Positions 1 through 9,252 of a stretch of 64,000 nucleotides of DNA are shown piece by piece. The stretch is taken from assembly GCA_947172645.1 (NCBI GenBank), contig CAMWBY010000009.1, positions 1 to 64,000 on the forward strand. The letters run 5' to 3'. Within the stretch, counting starts at the first letter, position 1. Each line of letters begins with the position of its first letter. A program made the translations under genes and the position numbers. The stretch comes from an uncultured Lachnospiraceae bacterium (lineage in GTDB: Bacteria; Bacillota; Clostridia; Lachnospirales; Lachnospiraceae). The notes beneath the pieces are model-generated. The model saw nothing but the letters and a program-made list of their open reading frames with translations. It had not been told where the DNA came from and searched no databases.

Positions 1-603
1 GGACAGCATATCGGTGTTACAATCAAGAACATGAATACCAATGAATTGATTGCTAACGCAGTTGCTAGTAAGGTAACATTTGGTGTGGCTAACACAGAGG
101 CTACCGATACAGCAAGCACAGACAAGAATCATTATGCCGCTGCAAACATAAAGGATGGGAAGGCAACTCTTACGGCAGGTATGTTGGCTAAGTTTTATAC
201 TGTAAAGACAGACACCAAGCAGATTGTAGATACAGCAGTTCGTAAAGAGATTGACGCTGCTACAGCTTCCTGGACACAGACAGCTGCTACAGACGGCGAT
301 TTAACAAAAGAGCCGACAGCAGCAGACTTTGCAGCGCTGAACGCATTTGCTAAGAATGCAATCAAGGACGTATCCAAACAGCGTTCAGACCTTGGTGCGG
401 TTCAGAACAGACTTGAGCACACCATCAGCAACCTGGATAACATCGTAGAGAACACGACAGCGGCTGAGGCAGAAATCCGTGATACGGACATCGCAACAGA
501 GATGGTTAGGTACGCTAACAACAACATCTTGCAGCAGGCAGGTACATCTATGCTGTCCCAGGCAAATCAGTCCAACCAGTTGGCGCTGTCTCTGCTTGGC
601 TAA
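1..603 (+). CDS. Flagellin, C-terminal part (5' end outside window)
   Basis: This is the 3' part of a flagellin, the subunit polymerised into the flagellar filament outside the cell. The frame is open from base 1 and has no start in the window, so the N-terminal D0/D1 helices lie upstream. The last ~100 residues carry the conserved C-terminal signature: the stretch RSDLGAVQNRLEHTI, then a T-A-A-E-A-x-I-R-D-T-D-I-A-T-E-M motif and the ending NQLALSLLG. These helices pack against the N-terminal helices in the filament core. The upstream residues, rich in Thr, Ala and Asp, are the variable surface domain. A strong terminator follows about 70 bases after the stop, so this gene probably ends its transcript. 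It indicates a motile organism. Confidence 0.95.
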   Translation, partial: GQHIGVTIKNMNTNELIANAVASKVTFGVANTEATDTASTDKNHYAAANIKDGKATLTAGMLAKFYTVKTDTKQIVDTAVRKEIDAATASWTQTAATDGDLTKEPTAADFAALNAFAKNAIKDVSKQRSDLGAVQNRLEHTISNLDNIVENTTAAEAEIRDTDIATEMVRYANNNILQQAGTSMLSQANQSNQLALSLLG

Positions 604-671
604 TCATAGGGTTATCATTACAGCAGATTTTCATGAGAGCTTATGTGTTGTGCAGACACAATTTAAAATGG

Positions 672-701
672 CCGCATCCCGGAAGGGGTGCGGTTGTTTG
701 T
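672..701 (+). terminator. Intrinsic terminator after flagellin
   Basis: A 9-bp GC-rich stem (672-680 with 685-693, one G-U pair) closes on a GGAA tetraloop and is followed by a T-rich tract. It lies 69 bases after the flagellin stop codon. Confidence 0.85.
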
Positions 702-784
702 TTTAAGGATTTAATGACCTTTGGTCTGTTCCTTTTGGCATTGCTTACATTTGTTTTTACGTTTTGTAAGTAACCATACATAGA

Positions 785-830
785 AAAACCACCCCTAAAC
801 TTTGACCGAGTACGGGGTGGTTTTCTTTTT
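785..830 (+). terminator. Second stem-loop terminator
   Basis: An 11-bp stem (785-795 with 814-824) has A residues on its left and a T run on its right, so it could stop transcription from either side. It may back up the flagellin terminator. No gene is visible between the two. Confidence 0.7.
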
Positions 831-935
831 CACTTTATGAGGTCAACCCACCTTGTGGGCGGTTGCTCCTTTTGTATACTTACTATACCACGCCTCTTAT
901 TTTTTTTCAAGAAAAAATCTTTTTCAAAAGAGTGG

Positions 936-964
936 TTTACAAATCCGCTCTTTTATTATATGAT
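936..964 (+). promoter_or_regulatory. Sigma-A type promoter of the first LacI-family gene
   Basis: TTTACA (936-941), a 17-base spacer and TATGAT (959-964). The predicted start of transcription falls at about 971, at the edge of the tandem palindromes at 971-998, about 100 bases before the regulator gene. Confidence 0.6.
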
Positions 965-970
965 GTTTAT

Positions 971-998
971 GGAAAACGATTTCCGGAAAACATTTTCC
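971..998. promoter_or_regulatory. Two abutting palindromic operators (likely LacI autoregulation)
   Basis: Two 14-base near-perfect palindromes lie end to end: GGAAAACGATTTCC (971-984) and GGAAAACATTTTCC (985-998). The first has the central CG typical of LacI/GalR-family operators. Both sit at the predicted transcription start of the promoter at 936-964, a position suited to repression. A similar half-site, GTTTTCC, recurs near 1036. Binding by the adjacent regulator is inferred. Confidence 0.55.
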
Positions 999-1073
999 AC
1001 ATACTGCATAGAATAGTAGGGCAGATAAAATATATGTTTTCCAGAGGAAAGACTGTTTTCGGGATGGGAAAAG

Positions 1074-2063
1074 ATGGTATCAATCAAAGATGTGGCGAAA
1101 CATGCGGGCGTGGCGATTTCCACTGTATCCAAAGTGCTGAATGACTATCCCAATGTCAGCGAAGAGACGAAGAGAAAAGTGAATCAGGCAGTGTCGGAAC
1201 TGAATTTCGTTCCAAACAGTGTTGCGGCTGCGCTGTCATCAAAGCAATCGGGCAGGGTAGCGCTTGTGCTGAACTTCAATAATGTATCGCAAGCGGTGGA
1301 CGAAATTAATATGCAGTATATGGTCGGCTCGATTAACCAGGCTATGGAACTTGGCCTTGATGCGATTACAGTGTTCTATTCGATGCTAAGGAACCGCAGC
1401 GTTGACGAGGTGATACGGTATCTGCAATCCCAGAGCATAACCGGACTGATTATTTTTGGAATATCAAAAGAAGATAAAGTGCTGCACAAGCTGATTGAGA
1501 CACAGATTTTTAAAATTGTGGCTGTGGATGCGCCGATTGTGAATACCAATACATCCTCAGTCTGGATAGACCAGGAGCAGGCACAGTATGATGTGGCGAA
1601 GAAGACTGTGGCTGAGAACAAAAGCAAAAGTATACTCTATCTTGCAGGCAAGAAAAACGGCTACGTGACGGAGGAACGCCTGAGAGGGGTGAAACGACTG
1701 GCAGAGGAGATGGGGTTGCCGCTTCTGGTGCGAAACGGAGAATTTTCGGAGCTGAAAGCAAGGAATTATACTTTTAAATATGCAAAAAAGAAAGATGTAG
1801 TGGTGTGCGCTTCCGATTTGATGGCGATTGGGGCGATGAAGGCTTTGATTGAAATGGACATTTTTCGTCCGGTATGTGGCTTTGACGGTATCACACTGAT
1901 GGGATATGCGGGAAAACAGATGAATACTGTCAGGCAGGATTTTAAACGGATTGCATCGGAAGCTATGGCGGAATTGAAACGACTTCTCGATGGCGGTGAA
2001 GGACAACAGGTCACATTGGATTATGAATTGATAAGAATGAAGTATATGGATATTATATGCTGA
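1074..2063 (+). CDS. LacI/GalR-family transcriptional regulator
   Basis: A 329-residue DNA-binding repressor. Residues 1-55 form the LacI helix-turn-helix and hinge: it opens VSIKDVAKHAGVAISTVSKV and ends with the hinge region before AAALSSKQSGRVALV. The rest is a periplasmic-binding-protein-like effector domain, with FDGITLMGYAG and TVRQDF near the end as in sugar-responsive members. The start is the ATG at 1074, preceded by a purine-rich GGGAAAAG. Tandem palindromes at 971-998 suggest autoregulation. Glycogen phosphorylase follows 134 bases downstream on the same strand, so this regulator may control alpha-glucan breakdown. The effector cannot be told from sequence. Confidence 0.9.
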   Translation: MVSIKDVAKHAGVAISTVSKVLNDYPNVSEETKRKVNQAVSELNFVPNSVAAALSSKQSGRVALVLNFNNVSQAVDEINMQYMVGSINQAMELGLDAITVFYSMLRNRSVDEVIRYLQSQSITGLIIFGISKEDKVLHKLIETQIFKIVAVDAPIVNTNTSSVWIDQEQAQYDVAKKTVAENKSKSILYLAGKKNGYVTEERLRGVKRLAEEMGLPLLVRNGEFSELKARNYTFKYAKKKDVVVCASDLMAIGAMKALIEMDIFRPVCGFDGITLMGYAGKQMNTVRQDFKRIASEAMAELKRLLDGGEGQQVTLDYELIRMKYMDIIC

Positions 2064-2197
2064 CCATGATATATATGATAGTCTATGTTTATCCTGATGC
2101 TTCTTGGCATTTTGGCAGACAGAACAGGATGAGCAGTAAGATATATAAAACATAAAAACGAACACAATAAACATTTTATCATTTAGGAGGAATGATT

Positions 2198-4507
2198 ATG
2201 GCACAGGCAAGCAACTTGAAAAGAGATGTATTAGTGTTGAACCTGGAGAAAGAACTGGAGGAGCAGACACAGAACAGCTATGGCAAGAGCGTGGCGGCGT
2301 GCAGCAACGAGGAGCTGTATTACTGTTTGCTGCAGCTGTCTAAGAAGCTGATGGAGGTTTCCGAGCCGATTGAGGGAGAGAAGAAGATTTATTATATTTC
2401 TGCGGAATTTCTGATTGGCAAGCTGTTGTCCAACAATTTGATTAATTTGGGAATCTACGACAAATTAGATGAGATTCTTGCAAAGAACGGCAAACAGCTT
2501 AGTGCGATTGAGGAAGTAGAGCCGGAACCGTCCCTTGGTAACGGCGGGCTTGGACGTCTGGCGGCATGTTTCCTTGATTCCATTGCGACGCTTGGACTTC
2601 CGGGCGAAGGAATTGGATTGAATTATCATTTTGGTTTGTTTAAGCAGGTATTTAAAGACAGATTGCAGACAGCGGAGAAGAATGATTGGATTGAGGACCA
2701 GTCATGGCTGACAAAGACAGACACTTCTTTTGAAGTTGCCTTCGGGGACAGGAAAGTGACTTCCAGGCTCTATGACATTGACATTGTGGGATATGACAAT
2801 GGCGTCAATAAATTGCGCCTTTTTGATATCGAGACATTGGATGAGAGCATTGTCAAGAAAGGCATTGACTTTGATAAAGAGGATATCGAGAAAAACCTTA
2901 CATTGTTCCTGTATCCGGATGATTCTGACGAGGCGGGTAACCTGCTGCGTATCTATCAGCAGTATTTTATGGTAAGCAATGCGGCGCAGCTTATTCTAAA
3001 AGAGATGAAAGAGAAGAAGTATGACCTGCGCACGATGTATGAGCATGCGGTCATCCAAATCAATGATACCCATCCGACTATGGTGATTCCTGAGTTAATT
3101 AGGATTCTCGTGGATGAGAAGGCGTTTACCATGGATGAGGCGATTGAGGTTGTCAGCAAGACATGCGCTTACACGAACCATACAATCCTTGCGGAGGCGT
3201 TGGAGAAATGGCCTCTTGAATACCTGGAGAAAGTAGTGCCGCAGTTAGTGCCGATTATTAAAGAATTAGACAAGAGGGTAGCTGCGAAATATGACGACCC
3301 CAAGGTACAGATTATCGACGAGAATGACAGGGTGCATATGGCGCATATCGACATCCATTATGGCTTCTCGGTAAACGGCGTGGCGGCAATCCATACCGAG
3401 ATTCTTAAAGATACCGAGCTGAATGCATTCTATAAGATTTATCCGGAGAAGTTCAACAATAAGACCAATGGCATTACCTTCAGGAGATGGCTGTTGTCCT
3501 GTAACCGTGAACTGGCAACTTTCCTGTCAGAGACTATTGGCGACGGTTATAAGAAGGACGCGGATAAGTTGGAGAAGCTGCTTGAGTTCATCGATGACGA
3601 TGCAGTGCTTGACCGTATTGCCGAGATTAAGATGAACCGCAAGAAAGATTTGGCTGCTTATGTGAAGGAAGTGGAAGGGGTTACCTTAAATCCTGATTCA
3701 ATTTTTGATTTGCAGAGTAAGAGACTGCATGAATATAAACGCCAGCAGATGAATGCACTCTATATTATCCATAAATATCTGGAGATTAAAGCGGGCAAGA
3801 AACCTGCAAGGCCGATGACCTTTATCTTTGGAGCAAAAGCGGCGCCTGCCTATATCATTGCACAGGATATTATCCATCTGTTGCTTGTATTGCAGGAGAT
3901 TGTCAACAATGACCCTGATGTAAGCCCGTACATGACTGTGCTTATGGTGGAAAACTACAATGTGGCTTATGCGGAGAAGATGATTCCCGCCTGCGATATT
4001 TCCGAGCAGATTTCCCTTGCATCCAAGGAAGCGTCGGGAACAGGCAATATGAAGTATATGCTCAACGGCGCGGTTACTCTGGGTACATCCGACGGAGCAA
4101 ATGTGGAGATACATGAGCTTGTGGGCGACGATAATATTTATATTTTTGGTGAGAAATCCGAGGCGGTTATCGAGCACTATGCGAAAGCAGACTATGTATC
4201 CAAGGATTATTACAAGAAGAGTCCTGTTATCAAGGAAGCGGTGGACTTTATTGTCAGCAAACAGGCGCTTAAGGTTGGACACAAGAAGAATCTGGAGAGA
4301 TTGTATAAGGAGCTGTTGAACAAAGACTGGTTCATGACGCTGCTTGATTTAGAAGATTACATCAAGACGAAAGACCAGATGATGGCAGACTATGAAGACC
4401 AGAAGAAATGGCGTAAGATGATGCTTGTCAATATCGCCAAGGCAGGATTCTTCTCCTCTGACAGGACGATTGCCGAGTACAACAGGGATATCTGGAAGCT
4501 GAAATAA
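2198..4507 (+). CDS. glgP: Glycogen/alpha-glucan phosphorylase
   Basis: A 769-residue GT35 phosphorylase, which releases glucose-1-phosphate from alpha-1,4-glucans using a PLP cofactor in the cytoplasm. Family landmarks are present: [15 protein letters not shown] near residue 110, RIYQQYF, the IQINDTHPT motif, NGITFRRWL, and the PLP-lysine segment [14 protein letters not shown] (Lys in GNMK). AGGAGG at 2185-2190 lies seven bases before the ATG at 2198; an ATG at 2192 would be only one base from it, so 2198 was chosen. It follows a LacI-type regulator, and alpha-glucosidases lie a few kb downstream, consistent with storage-glucan or maltodextrin use. A stem-loop terminator follows. Confidence 0.95.
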   Translation: MAQASNLKRDVLVLNLEKELEEQTQNSYGKSVAACSNEELYYCLLQLSKKLMEVSEPIEGEKKIYYISAEFLIGKLLSNNLINLGIYDKLDEILAKNGKQLSAIEEVEPEPSLGNGGLGRLAACFLDSIATLGLPGEGIGLNYHFGLFKQVFKDRLQTAEKNDWIEDQSWLTKTDTSFEVAFGDRKVTSRLYDIDIVGYDNGVNKLRLFDIETLDESIVKKGIDFDKEDIEKNLTLFLYPDDSDEAGNLLRIYQQYFMVSNAAQLILKEMKEKKYDLRTMYEHAVIQINDTHPTMVIPELIRILVDEKAFTMDEAIEVVSKTCAYTNHTILAEALEKWPLEYLEKVVPQLVPIIKELDKRVAAKYDDPKVQIIDENDRVHMAHIDIHYGFSVNGVAAIHTEILKDTELNAFYKIYPEKFNNKTNGITFRRWLLSCNRELATFLSETIGDGYKKDADKLEKLLEFIDDDAVLDRIAEIKMNRKKDLAAYVKEVEGVTLNPDSIFDLQSKRLHEYKRQQMNALYIIHKYLEIKAGKKPARPMTFIFGAKAAPAYIIAQDIIHLLLVLQEIVNNDPDVSPYMTVLMVENYNVAYAEKMIPACDISEQISLASKEASGTGNMKYMLNGAVTLGTSDGANVEIHELVGDDNIYIFGEKSEAVIEHYAKADYVSKDYYKKSPVIKEAVDFIVSKQALKVGHKKNLERLYKELLNKDWFMTLLDLEDYIKTKDQMMADYEDQKKWRKMMLVNIAKAGFFSSDRTIAEYNRDIWKLK

Positions 4508-4538
4508 GAATGCGGTGAAATAAAGGAATAAAAATAGT

Positions 4539-4580
4539 GAAGGGCTGAACGTTTCATGGAATGTTCGGCTCCTTCTTTTG
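4539..4580 (+). terminator. Terminator after glycogen phosphorylase
   Basis: A stem of GAAGG plus GCTGAAC pairs with GTTCGGC plus CCTTC, with one bulge, and is followed by TTTTG. It lies about 30 bases after the glgP stop codon. Confidence 0.65.
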
Positions 4581-4650
4581 CGTCATCCGCCCATGGCCTT
4601 CTCAAAGATGTTGGCTGCGGATTTCTGCGAAGATTCTGTGTGAAAGGTAT

Positions 4651-5193
4651 TTAGAGTAAACTTGCGATGTTAATACTCAGGTCTTTATAGATGCAGACGG
4701 AGATATCGTCATCAAAATTGTACTGGTTAGTCCCTTGTTCATTTTTAAAGTCATAGACGGTTGTGGTATGGCTTAAGGGGTTTACAATCCAATATTCACG
4801 GACCCCGGTGGAATGGTATTTGAAGAGCTTGATGCCATAGTCTATCCGGGCGGTACTGGGGGAAGTGACCTCGCTTATCCAGTCAGGCGCGCCATGGCAG
4901 CCCTTGTCATCCAGTTTATTGCCGTCACATATGACTGAGATATCCGGCTCCACATAGTTCCTGTCGTCTTCGTTCAGGAAGATCGCAAACGGGGCAAGGA
5001 ATACTTCACAATTGCCCTCTGCTTTATCGATGTAGTCTGAAATTCTTCTGGCAATGGCATATAAAATCCGCTGATGGGTTGTATTAGGCGGCGCCATATC
5101 ATAAATCTGCCCGTCAATCAGCTCTGCCCTCCTGCCATCCGGCAGGGCATATATATCCTCGATTGTGTGATTTTGTTCTTGCGGCATTGGCAT
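4651..5193 (-). CDS. Uma2-family (DUF820) PD-(D/E)XK nuclease-like protein
   Basis: A 180-residue protein of the Uma2/DUF820 family, which has the restriction-endonuclease fold but mostly unknown function. Visible landmarks: an N-terminal helix with ELIDGQIYDMAPP, then HQRILYAIARRI, then the likely catalytic region VEPDISVICD followed by GAPDWISEVTSPST and the ending REYWIVNP. The Asp in EPDI and the Glu in ISEV are the expected metal ligands. GAGGA seven bases before the ATG at 5193 supports this start. It stands alone on the minus strand, convergent with glgP. Such genes are often multicopy in Lachnospiraceae and cyanobacteria; a biological role cannot be assigned here. Confidence 0.85.
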   Translation of the reverse strand: MPMPQEQNHTIEDIYALPDGRRAELIDGQIYDMAPPNTTHQRILYAIARRISDYIDKAEGNCEVFLAPFAIFLNEDDRNYVEPDISVICDGNKLDDKGCHGAPDWISEVTSPSTARIDYGIKLFKYHSTGVREYWIVNPLSHTTTVYDFKNEQGTNQYNFDDDISVCIYKDLSINIASLL

Positions 5194-5602
5194 GGTAGCG
5201 TCCTCGCTTTCTGTAGATTCTTTATGCTAATTCAAACACACCCAAGGAGGGTGTTAACGTAATTTTTGATGGCTGTGTATATGCCTTATCAAGGTAAGCT
5301 AATCAATGATACTTCCGCTAATAAGCCCATTGGTTTTGAGTTATAATCCGAATTATCTATGCCGTTGGTTCCACAGATATATCCTCCTTGTAAAGCATAC
5401 AATATTATATTTATATCGAAAAATCAAGGTAAATCATGGCTTAAGCGAATAAAAATGCCGAAAAATAAAAAAGAGGCAGGATGGCCGCGGGGATGTATCT
5501 GTTTCATTTTTTACGTTATCCGCAACAGATATTTGCTTTTTTGCCCTTATCAGATTCTTTATTTTTTGCTGTATGTTTTATAATAATAACGTGGAAGTTT
5601 TT
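5194..5602. other. Long AT-rich intergenic stretch
   Basis: About 410 bases with no supported gene. A short hairpin (CACCC / GGGTG) lies near 5227-5243. An open frame at 5359-5583 has no ribosome site or recognisable protein features, so it is treated as chance. Decayed gene fragments begin immediately after, so the whole stretch looks like a decayed region. Confidence 0.5.
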
Positions 5603-5727
5603 ATGAATACGATTATAATAGCAAGATATTTACAGTTTTTACGGAAAAACATAATTGCACACAGGAGGATTTAGCAAAAAAATTAGATATATCAAGGCAT
5701 GGAGGTGTTATAATAGGACTAAATTAA
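5603..5727 (+). pseudogene. Remnant of an XRE-type helix-turn-helix regulator
   Basis: The frame from the ATG at 5603 reads MNTIIIARYLQFLRK. After a one-base frame change it continues CTQEDLAKKLDISRHG and soon stops at 5725. The second part matches the helix-turn-helix core of Cro/XRE regulators (T-Q-E-D-L-A-K-K-L-x-I-S-R). The recognition helix and everything after it are missing. The gene is therefore frameshifted and truncated. Confidence 0.55.
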
Positions 5728-5728
5728 G

Positions 5729-5836
5729 AGAAGCCCAGTAAAATCAAGCCTTGGAGCGGAAAATACAAAAGAAGAGGTGGATGGTATTGTAGCCCAGCTG
5801 ATACAAATTGTGGAAAGCATGAATGAAGGCAGGTAA
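5729..5836 (+). pseudogene. Possible C-terminal fragment of a NifS/IscS-like cysteine desulfurase
   Basis: The frame ending at the TAA at 5834-5836 reads KSSLGAENTKEEVDGIVAQL and a short helical tail. This resembles the last segment of class V aminotransferase/cysteine desulfurases (S-L-G-x-x-N-T-x-E-E-V/I-D). No start codon or catalytic part is present. It abuts the regulator remnant, so a deletion probably fused the two leftovers. The family assignment rests on about 30 residues and is tentative. Confidence 0.35.
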
Positions 5837-7362
5837 TGAGTATTATGAATATGCAGGAATTAAAACAGTTAATTTATAAAGGTGAGAAAATAGACATAGA
5901 ATGCAAGGAAGCAGAGGGCAATGTGTCGCGCTCTGTCTATGAGTCATATTCTGCTTTTGCTAATACAAAAGGAGGCTATATCATTCTTGGTGTGAAGGAA
6001 GATAAAAAGAAAGCACTTCCAGAAGAAAGATTTATTATACAGGGAACCCAAAATTCAAAGAAGCAGGTAGAAGATTTTTGGAACACCATTAACAGCAGTA
6101 AGGTCAATCGCAATATTCTGAAAGATGAAGACGTATTTATTGTGGAAGAGTCCGGCATTAGCCTGATTGTGATTAAGGTTCCAAGAGCTGATTATAAAAT
6201 GCGCCCGATTTATGTTGGCGAGAATCCATACAAAGGGACATTTAAACGAAATAACGAGGGAGATTATCACGCAACGGAACATGAAATAAGAGGAATGATT
6301 CGTGACCAAAATCCGGATGGTAATGATGGAATGATTTTAGAATATTATACAATGGATGATATCGACAAGGAGACATTGCGGAAATACCGGCAAATTTTTG
6401 AAATCAGGAATGACGGGCATGTCTGGAATGCCCTTGACGACAAATCATTTCTGGAAAAACTTGGAGGATACAGAAAAGACAGAAGAGAGGGCAAGGAGGG
6501 ACTGACACTTGCAGGTCTGATGATGTTTGGAGATGGACTTGCCATACGGGACGAGTTTGACAATATTTTTATGGATTACCGCGACGAAAGTGAAATTACA
6601 ATAGATATTCGCTGGAATGACAGGATTACCTACGATGGAACATGGGAGAATAATCTGTTTAATTTTTTTACCAAAGTTACACCTAAATTAACAGAAGACT
6701 TGAAAAAGCCGTTTAAACTTAAAGGAATACAGCGGATAGATGAGACTCCGGTACACAAAGCAGTGAGGGAAGCATTTGTAAACCTGATTATACATTCCGA
6801 TTATTTGATGGATGCAGGTGTTTTGAAAGTGATAAAAAAGTCAAATGGATTTGAATTTACGAATCCGGGTATTCTGAAGCTTCCGCTGGAGGATATTTAC
6901 CGGGGAGGAAACTCAAAATCAAGAAACCCGCATATGCAGACCATGCTTAGAATGGTTGGATTTGGGGACAATGCGGGTTCCGGGTTTCCTTCCATATTGG
7001 CAACTTGGAAAGAAGAAGGCTGGACAAAACCGGAGTTGATAGAAGATACATCCCTTAATCAGGTAACGCTTTATCTTAAAATGATTCCGGAAACCGGAGA
7101 ACAATCAGCAAAAAAAATAGCAGAAAAATCAGCAGAATCAGCAGAAAAATCAGCAGAAGAGCAAGTGACATTGTTATCTGAAAGGCAGAAACAGATACTT
7201 GCGTGTATGGAGTTGGAAGTATTGTATAAGACAGAAGAGATTGCTGAAAAAATAGGGTTAAAAGGACCAAGGACAAGGCAGCTGCTGAATGAGCTGGTGG
7301 CTATGGGTAGATTAACCTGCACAGCAGCCACTAAAAACAGGCGGTATATAAGGATTGAATAG
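5836..7362 (+). CDS. AlbA_2 (Schlafen-like) domain protein with HATPase and winged-helix parts
   Basis: A 508-residue protein. Residues ~10-150 are an AlbA_2/Schlafen-like domain (IECKEAEGNVSRSVYESYSAFANTKGG is split here by its conserved E-x-K-x-A and F-A-N-T-x-G-G-x-I motifs). Residues ~300-400 look like the HATPase_c_4 fold: AVREAFVNLIIHSDY, FTNPGIL, then DNAGSGFP. A low-complexity Ala/Glu/Lys/Ser linker lies at ~420-440, and a C-terminal winged helix at ~445-508 (RQKQILACME, TRQLLNELVAMGRL). Such proteins are usually called ATP-binding or transcriptional regulators; function is not established. GAAGG seven bases upstream supports ATG 5836; ATG 5845 is possible. Codon use is AT-rich compared with the flanking metabolic genes, suggesting acquisition. 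Confidence 0.8.
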   Translation: MSIMNMQELKQLIYKGEKIDIECKEAEGNVSRSVYESYSAFANTKGGYIILGVKEDKKKALPEERFIIQGTQNSKKQVEDFWNTINSSKVNRNILKDEDVFIVEESGISLIVIKVPRADYKMRPIYVGENPYKGTFKRNNEGDYHATEHEIRGMIRDQNPDGNDGMILEYYTMDDIDKETLRKYRQIFEIRNDGHVWNALDDKSFLEKLGGYRKDRREGKEGLTLAGLMMFGDGLAIRDEFDNIFMDYRDESEITIDIRWNDRITYDGTWENNLFNFFTKVTPKLTEDLKKPFKLKGIQRIDETPVHKAVREAFVNLIIHSDYLMDAGVLKVIKKSNGFEFTNPGILKLPLEDIYRGGNSKSRNPHMQTMLRMVGFGDNAGSGFPSILATWKEEGWTKPELIEDTSLNQVTLYLKMIPETGEQSAKKIAEKSAESAEKSAEEQVTLLSERQKQILACMELEVLYKTEEIAEKIGLKGPRTRQLLNELVAMGRLTCTAATKNRRYIRIE

Positions 7363-7457
7363 AGCAGGGAATGAAATGAAATACGCCAATCGTTATGTAT
7401 AAGACAAAAATTTTTTTGAGGAGATGAAAAGGATACTGAAAGGAGTTGAAGGTAATT

Positions 7458-8315
7458 ATGCAAATTGCAGTTTTTTCTGATATACATGGCAATCACGCAG
7501 CATTTGAACAATGTGTTAAGTATGCGCTAACAAACAATATTAACAGGTTTATTTTTCTGGGTGATTATTTAGGAGAATTGCCATATCCACAAAAGACAAT
7601 GGAAATGATATACGGCTTAAAGGAAAAGTACACTTGTTATTTTATCAGAGGAAATAAGGAAGACTATTGGATAAATCGAAGAAATAATAATAATTGTGAA
7701 TGGAAAAACGGAAATCAAACTGTTGGAGCTATGAAGTATTGCTATGAAAATCTGGCTGAAAAAGATATTAATTTTTTTCAAAGCCTTCCGATTTCTCAAG
7801 AGATAAAATTTGAAAATATTTCTACAATAATGGCTTGTCACGGTTCGCCAAATAGGAACAACGAAAAAATGCTTCCTGCTAATGATAAAACAAATCAAAC
7901 CATTGATGAATGTGCATGCAAGTACATTCTTTTTGGCCATACGCACATACAGGAAGCTATAAATCATGGCAATAAAATAGCGCTAAATCCTGGTGCTGTA
8001 GGTATGTCTTTGCACAGTGGCGGAAAAGCACAGTTTATGATTCTTCAGCAAGAAGCACAGGAATGGACACACAAATTTATCAGTATAGATTATGATAAAG
8101 AGGAAATCGTAAAGGAAATGCAAGAATCAGGATTAGAAAAGGAGGCGCCTTATTGGACACAAATAACAAAGCATTTGATATTTACGGGAGAGGTATCGCA
8201 TGGAACAGTTTTGACAAAGGCAATGAAGTTATGTGAGAAAGAAATCGGGAAATGCAGTTGGTATAATATTTCTCCAAAATATTGGGAAAAAGCCATTGCT
8301 GAGTTAATAACATAA
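7458..8315 (+). CDS. Metallophosphoesterase (calcineurin-like, YfcE-type fold)
   Basis: A 285-residue dinuclear-metal phosphoesterase. The N-terminus carries the first metal motif FSDIHGNHAAFEQ (D-x-H-G), then FLGDYLGELP (G-D), then RGNKEDYW (G-N), MACHGSPN (G-H type) and LFGHTHIQE (G-H-x-H), in the order expected for the calcineurin-like fold. The C-terminal ~80 residues are not typical of the smallest YfcE phosphodiesterases and may set substrate choice. GAAGG five bases before the ATG at 7458 favours this start over a TTG at 7446. The gene is AT-rich like its neighbours. The substrate is unknown. Confidence 0.85.
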   Translation: MQIAVFSDIHGNHAAFEQCVKYALTNNINRFIFLGDYLGELPYPQKTMEMIYGLKEKYTCYFIRGNKEDYWINRRNNNNCEWKNGNQTVGAMKYCYENLAEKDINFFQSLPISQEIKFENISTIMACHGSPNRNNEKMLPANDKTNQTIDECACKYILFGHTHIQEAINHGNKIALNPGAVGMSLHSGGKAQFMILQQEAQEWTHKFISIDYDKEEIVKEMQESGLEKEAPYWTQITKHLIFTGEVSHGTVLTKAMKLCEKEIGKCSWYNISPKYWEKAIAELIT

Positions 8316-8400
8316 TTTTTTGTTAATAATTGATGTATGCGATTATGTTTCCATTAAAAAGCATTAAATCACAATCGGAATTTGCCAAGGAGATAACTTT

Positions 8401-8817
8401 ATGAAAAAAATAAGCCCAGAAGCTGAAAAAATAATGATTGAACGTTTTGGAAAAGACACCGTTATTGCATTGGCAACCGTAGAAAAGGAAGTGCCCTATG
8501 TGCGATATGTAAATGCTTATTATGAGAATGGTGCGTTCTATTTCATTACATATGCTCTTTCGAATAAAATGAAACATATTGAAAATAATCCCACTATTGC
8601 AATAGCAGGAGACTGGTTCACAGCGCATGGAAAGGGTATTAATTTAGGTTATTTTGGGAGAGAAGAAAACCGTTTGATTGCAGAGAAATTGAAAAATGTT
8701 TTTGCTGAATGGATTGATAACGGACATAATAATTTCGATGATGAAAACACTATCATTGTATGCGTGGAATTGACAGACGGATTGTTATATTCACATGGAA
8801 CCAAATATGAATTTTAG
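8401..8817 (+). CDS. Pyridoxamine 5'-phosphate oxidase-family (flavin-binding split-barrel) protein
   Basis: A 138-residue protein of the FMN-binding split-barrel type. Visible features include VIALATVEKEVPYVRYVNAYY, FYFITYALSNKMKHIENNP and IAIAGDWFTAHGKG, matching the barrel strands and the S-x-K-x-x-x-I-x-x-N-P motif of general-stress/PNPOx-like proteins. AAGGAG upstream of the ATG at 8401 supports the start. It lies 85 bases after the phosphoesterase. Members act as small flavin or F420 oxidoreductases or heme-utilisation proteins; the exact reaction is not predictable here. Confidence 0.8.
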   Translation: MKKISPEAEKIMIERFGKDTVIALATVEKEVPYVRYVNAYYENGAFYFITYALSNKMKHIENNPTIAIAGDWFTAHGKGINLGYFGREENRLIAEKLKNVFAEWIDNGHNNFDDENTIIVCVELTDGLLYSHGTKYEF

Positions 8818-8905
8818 ACCTCAGATTCCGGTTTATAGAACTGTTAAGTTGCAGCAAAAGTTGAAAAATTGATTACTTATAATGATAAAATATAGAGAGG
8901 TTCAG

Positions 8906-9094
8906 ATGAAGTTAAATGATACCGTGTGGATTAAGGAGAAAAATGTTGCAGGGGTAATAGTCGATGTATCATATAGATGCGGTACGAAGTATTACATAGT
9001 TGAATCGATAGTGAAGGGGGCACTGCCTGGTCATGATGGCGGAGAATGGCCATTATTTGATTGCGTTGGGGAAGATATTGAAGTGATAGTATAG
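8906..9094 (+). CDS. Small conserved-looking hypothetical protein (62 aa)
   Basis: Starts at the ATG at 8906, preceded by AGAGAGG with a five-base spacer; the upstream ATG at 8882 lacks a ribosome site. The product reads as a small beta-rich protein (MKLNDTVWIKEKNVAG, then VIVDVSYRC and GGEWPLFDCV), like an SH3-type or immunity-like barrel. No family recognised. A strong terminator follows directly. Confidence 0.55.
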   Translation: MKLNDTVWIKEKNVAGVIVDVSYRCGTKYYIVESIVKGALPGHDGGEWPLFDCVGEDIEVIV

Positions 9095-9101
9095 CAAACA
9101 A

Positions 9102-9144
9102 CAGTCCCCATTCCATTATCATAGTGGAATGGGGACTGCACTTT
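9102..9144 (+). terminator. Strong terminator closing the accessory block
   Basis: A perfect 14-bp stem (9102-9115 with 9125-9138) with a nine-base loop, followed by CACTTTTGTG. It lies eight bases after the preceding stop codon. Confidence 0.85.
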
Positions 9145-9171
9145 TGTGTCTACTTGATTTACCTAATTTTC

Positions 9172-9252
9172 ACTTATGGAAAGTTCCCGGATTATCCGAG
9201 TCCGGGACAAGTTTTCCATAGGAATACTTATGAACTCGTTAATAAACTCTGC
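9172..9252 (-). repeat. Dispersed hairpin repeat at the 3' end of the first GH13 gene
   Basis: On the minus strand, right after the GH13 stop codon, an outer stem TATGGAAA / TTTCCATA encloses an inner CCCGGA / TCCGGG stem whose loop reads ACTCGGATAA. The same core recurs at 22396-22474 and, in tandem, at 23719-23880, so this is a dispersed family. It could act as a 3' mRNA stabiliser or terminator; that is inference. Confidence 0.6.

Noticed and set aside
863-1144. Open frame overlapping the LacI-gene leader and start
   Set aside because: It covers the promoter and operators, and the overlapping LacI frame is clearly the coding one.
5359-5583. 74-codon frame in the AT-rich gap
   Set aside because: No ribosome site, composition not protein-like, and it lies in a decayed region.
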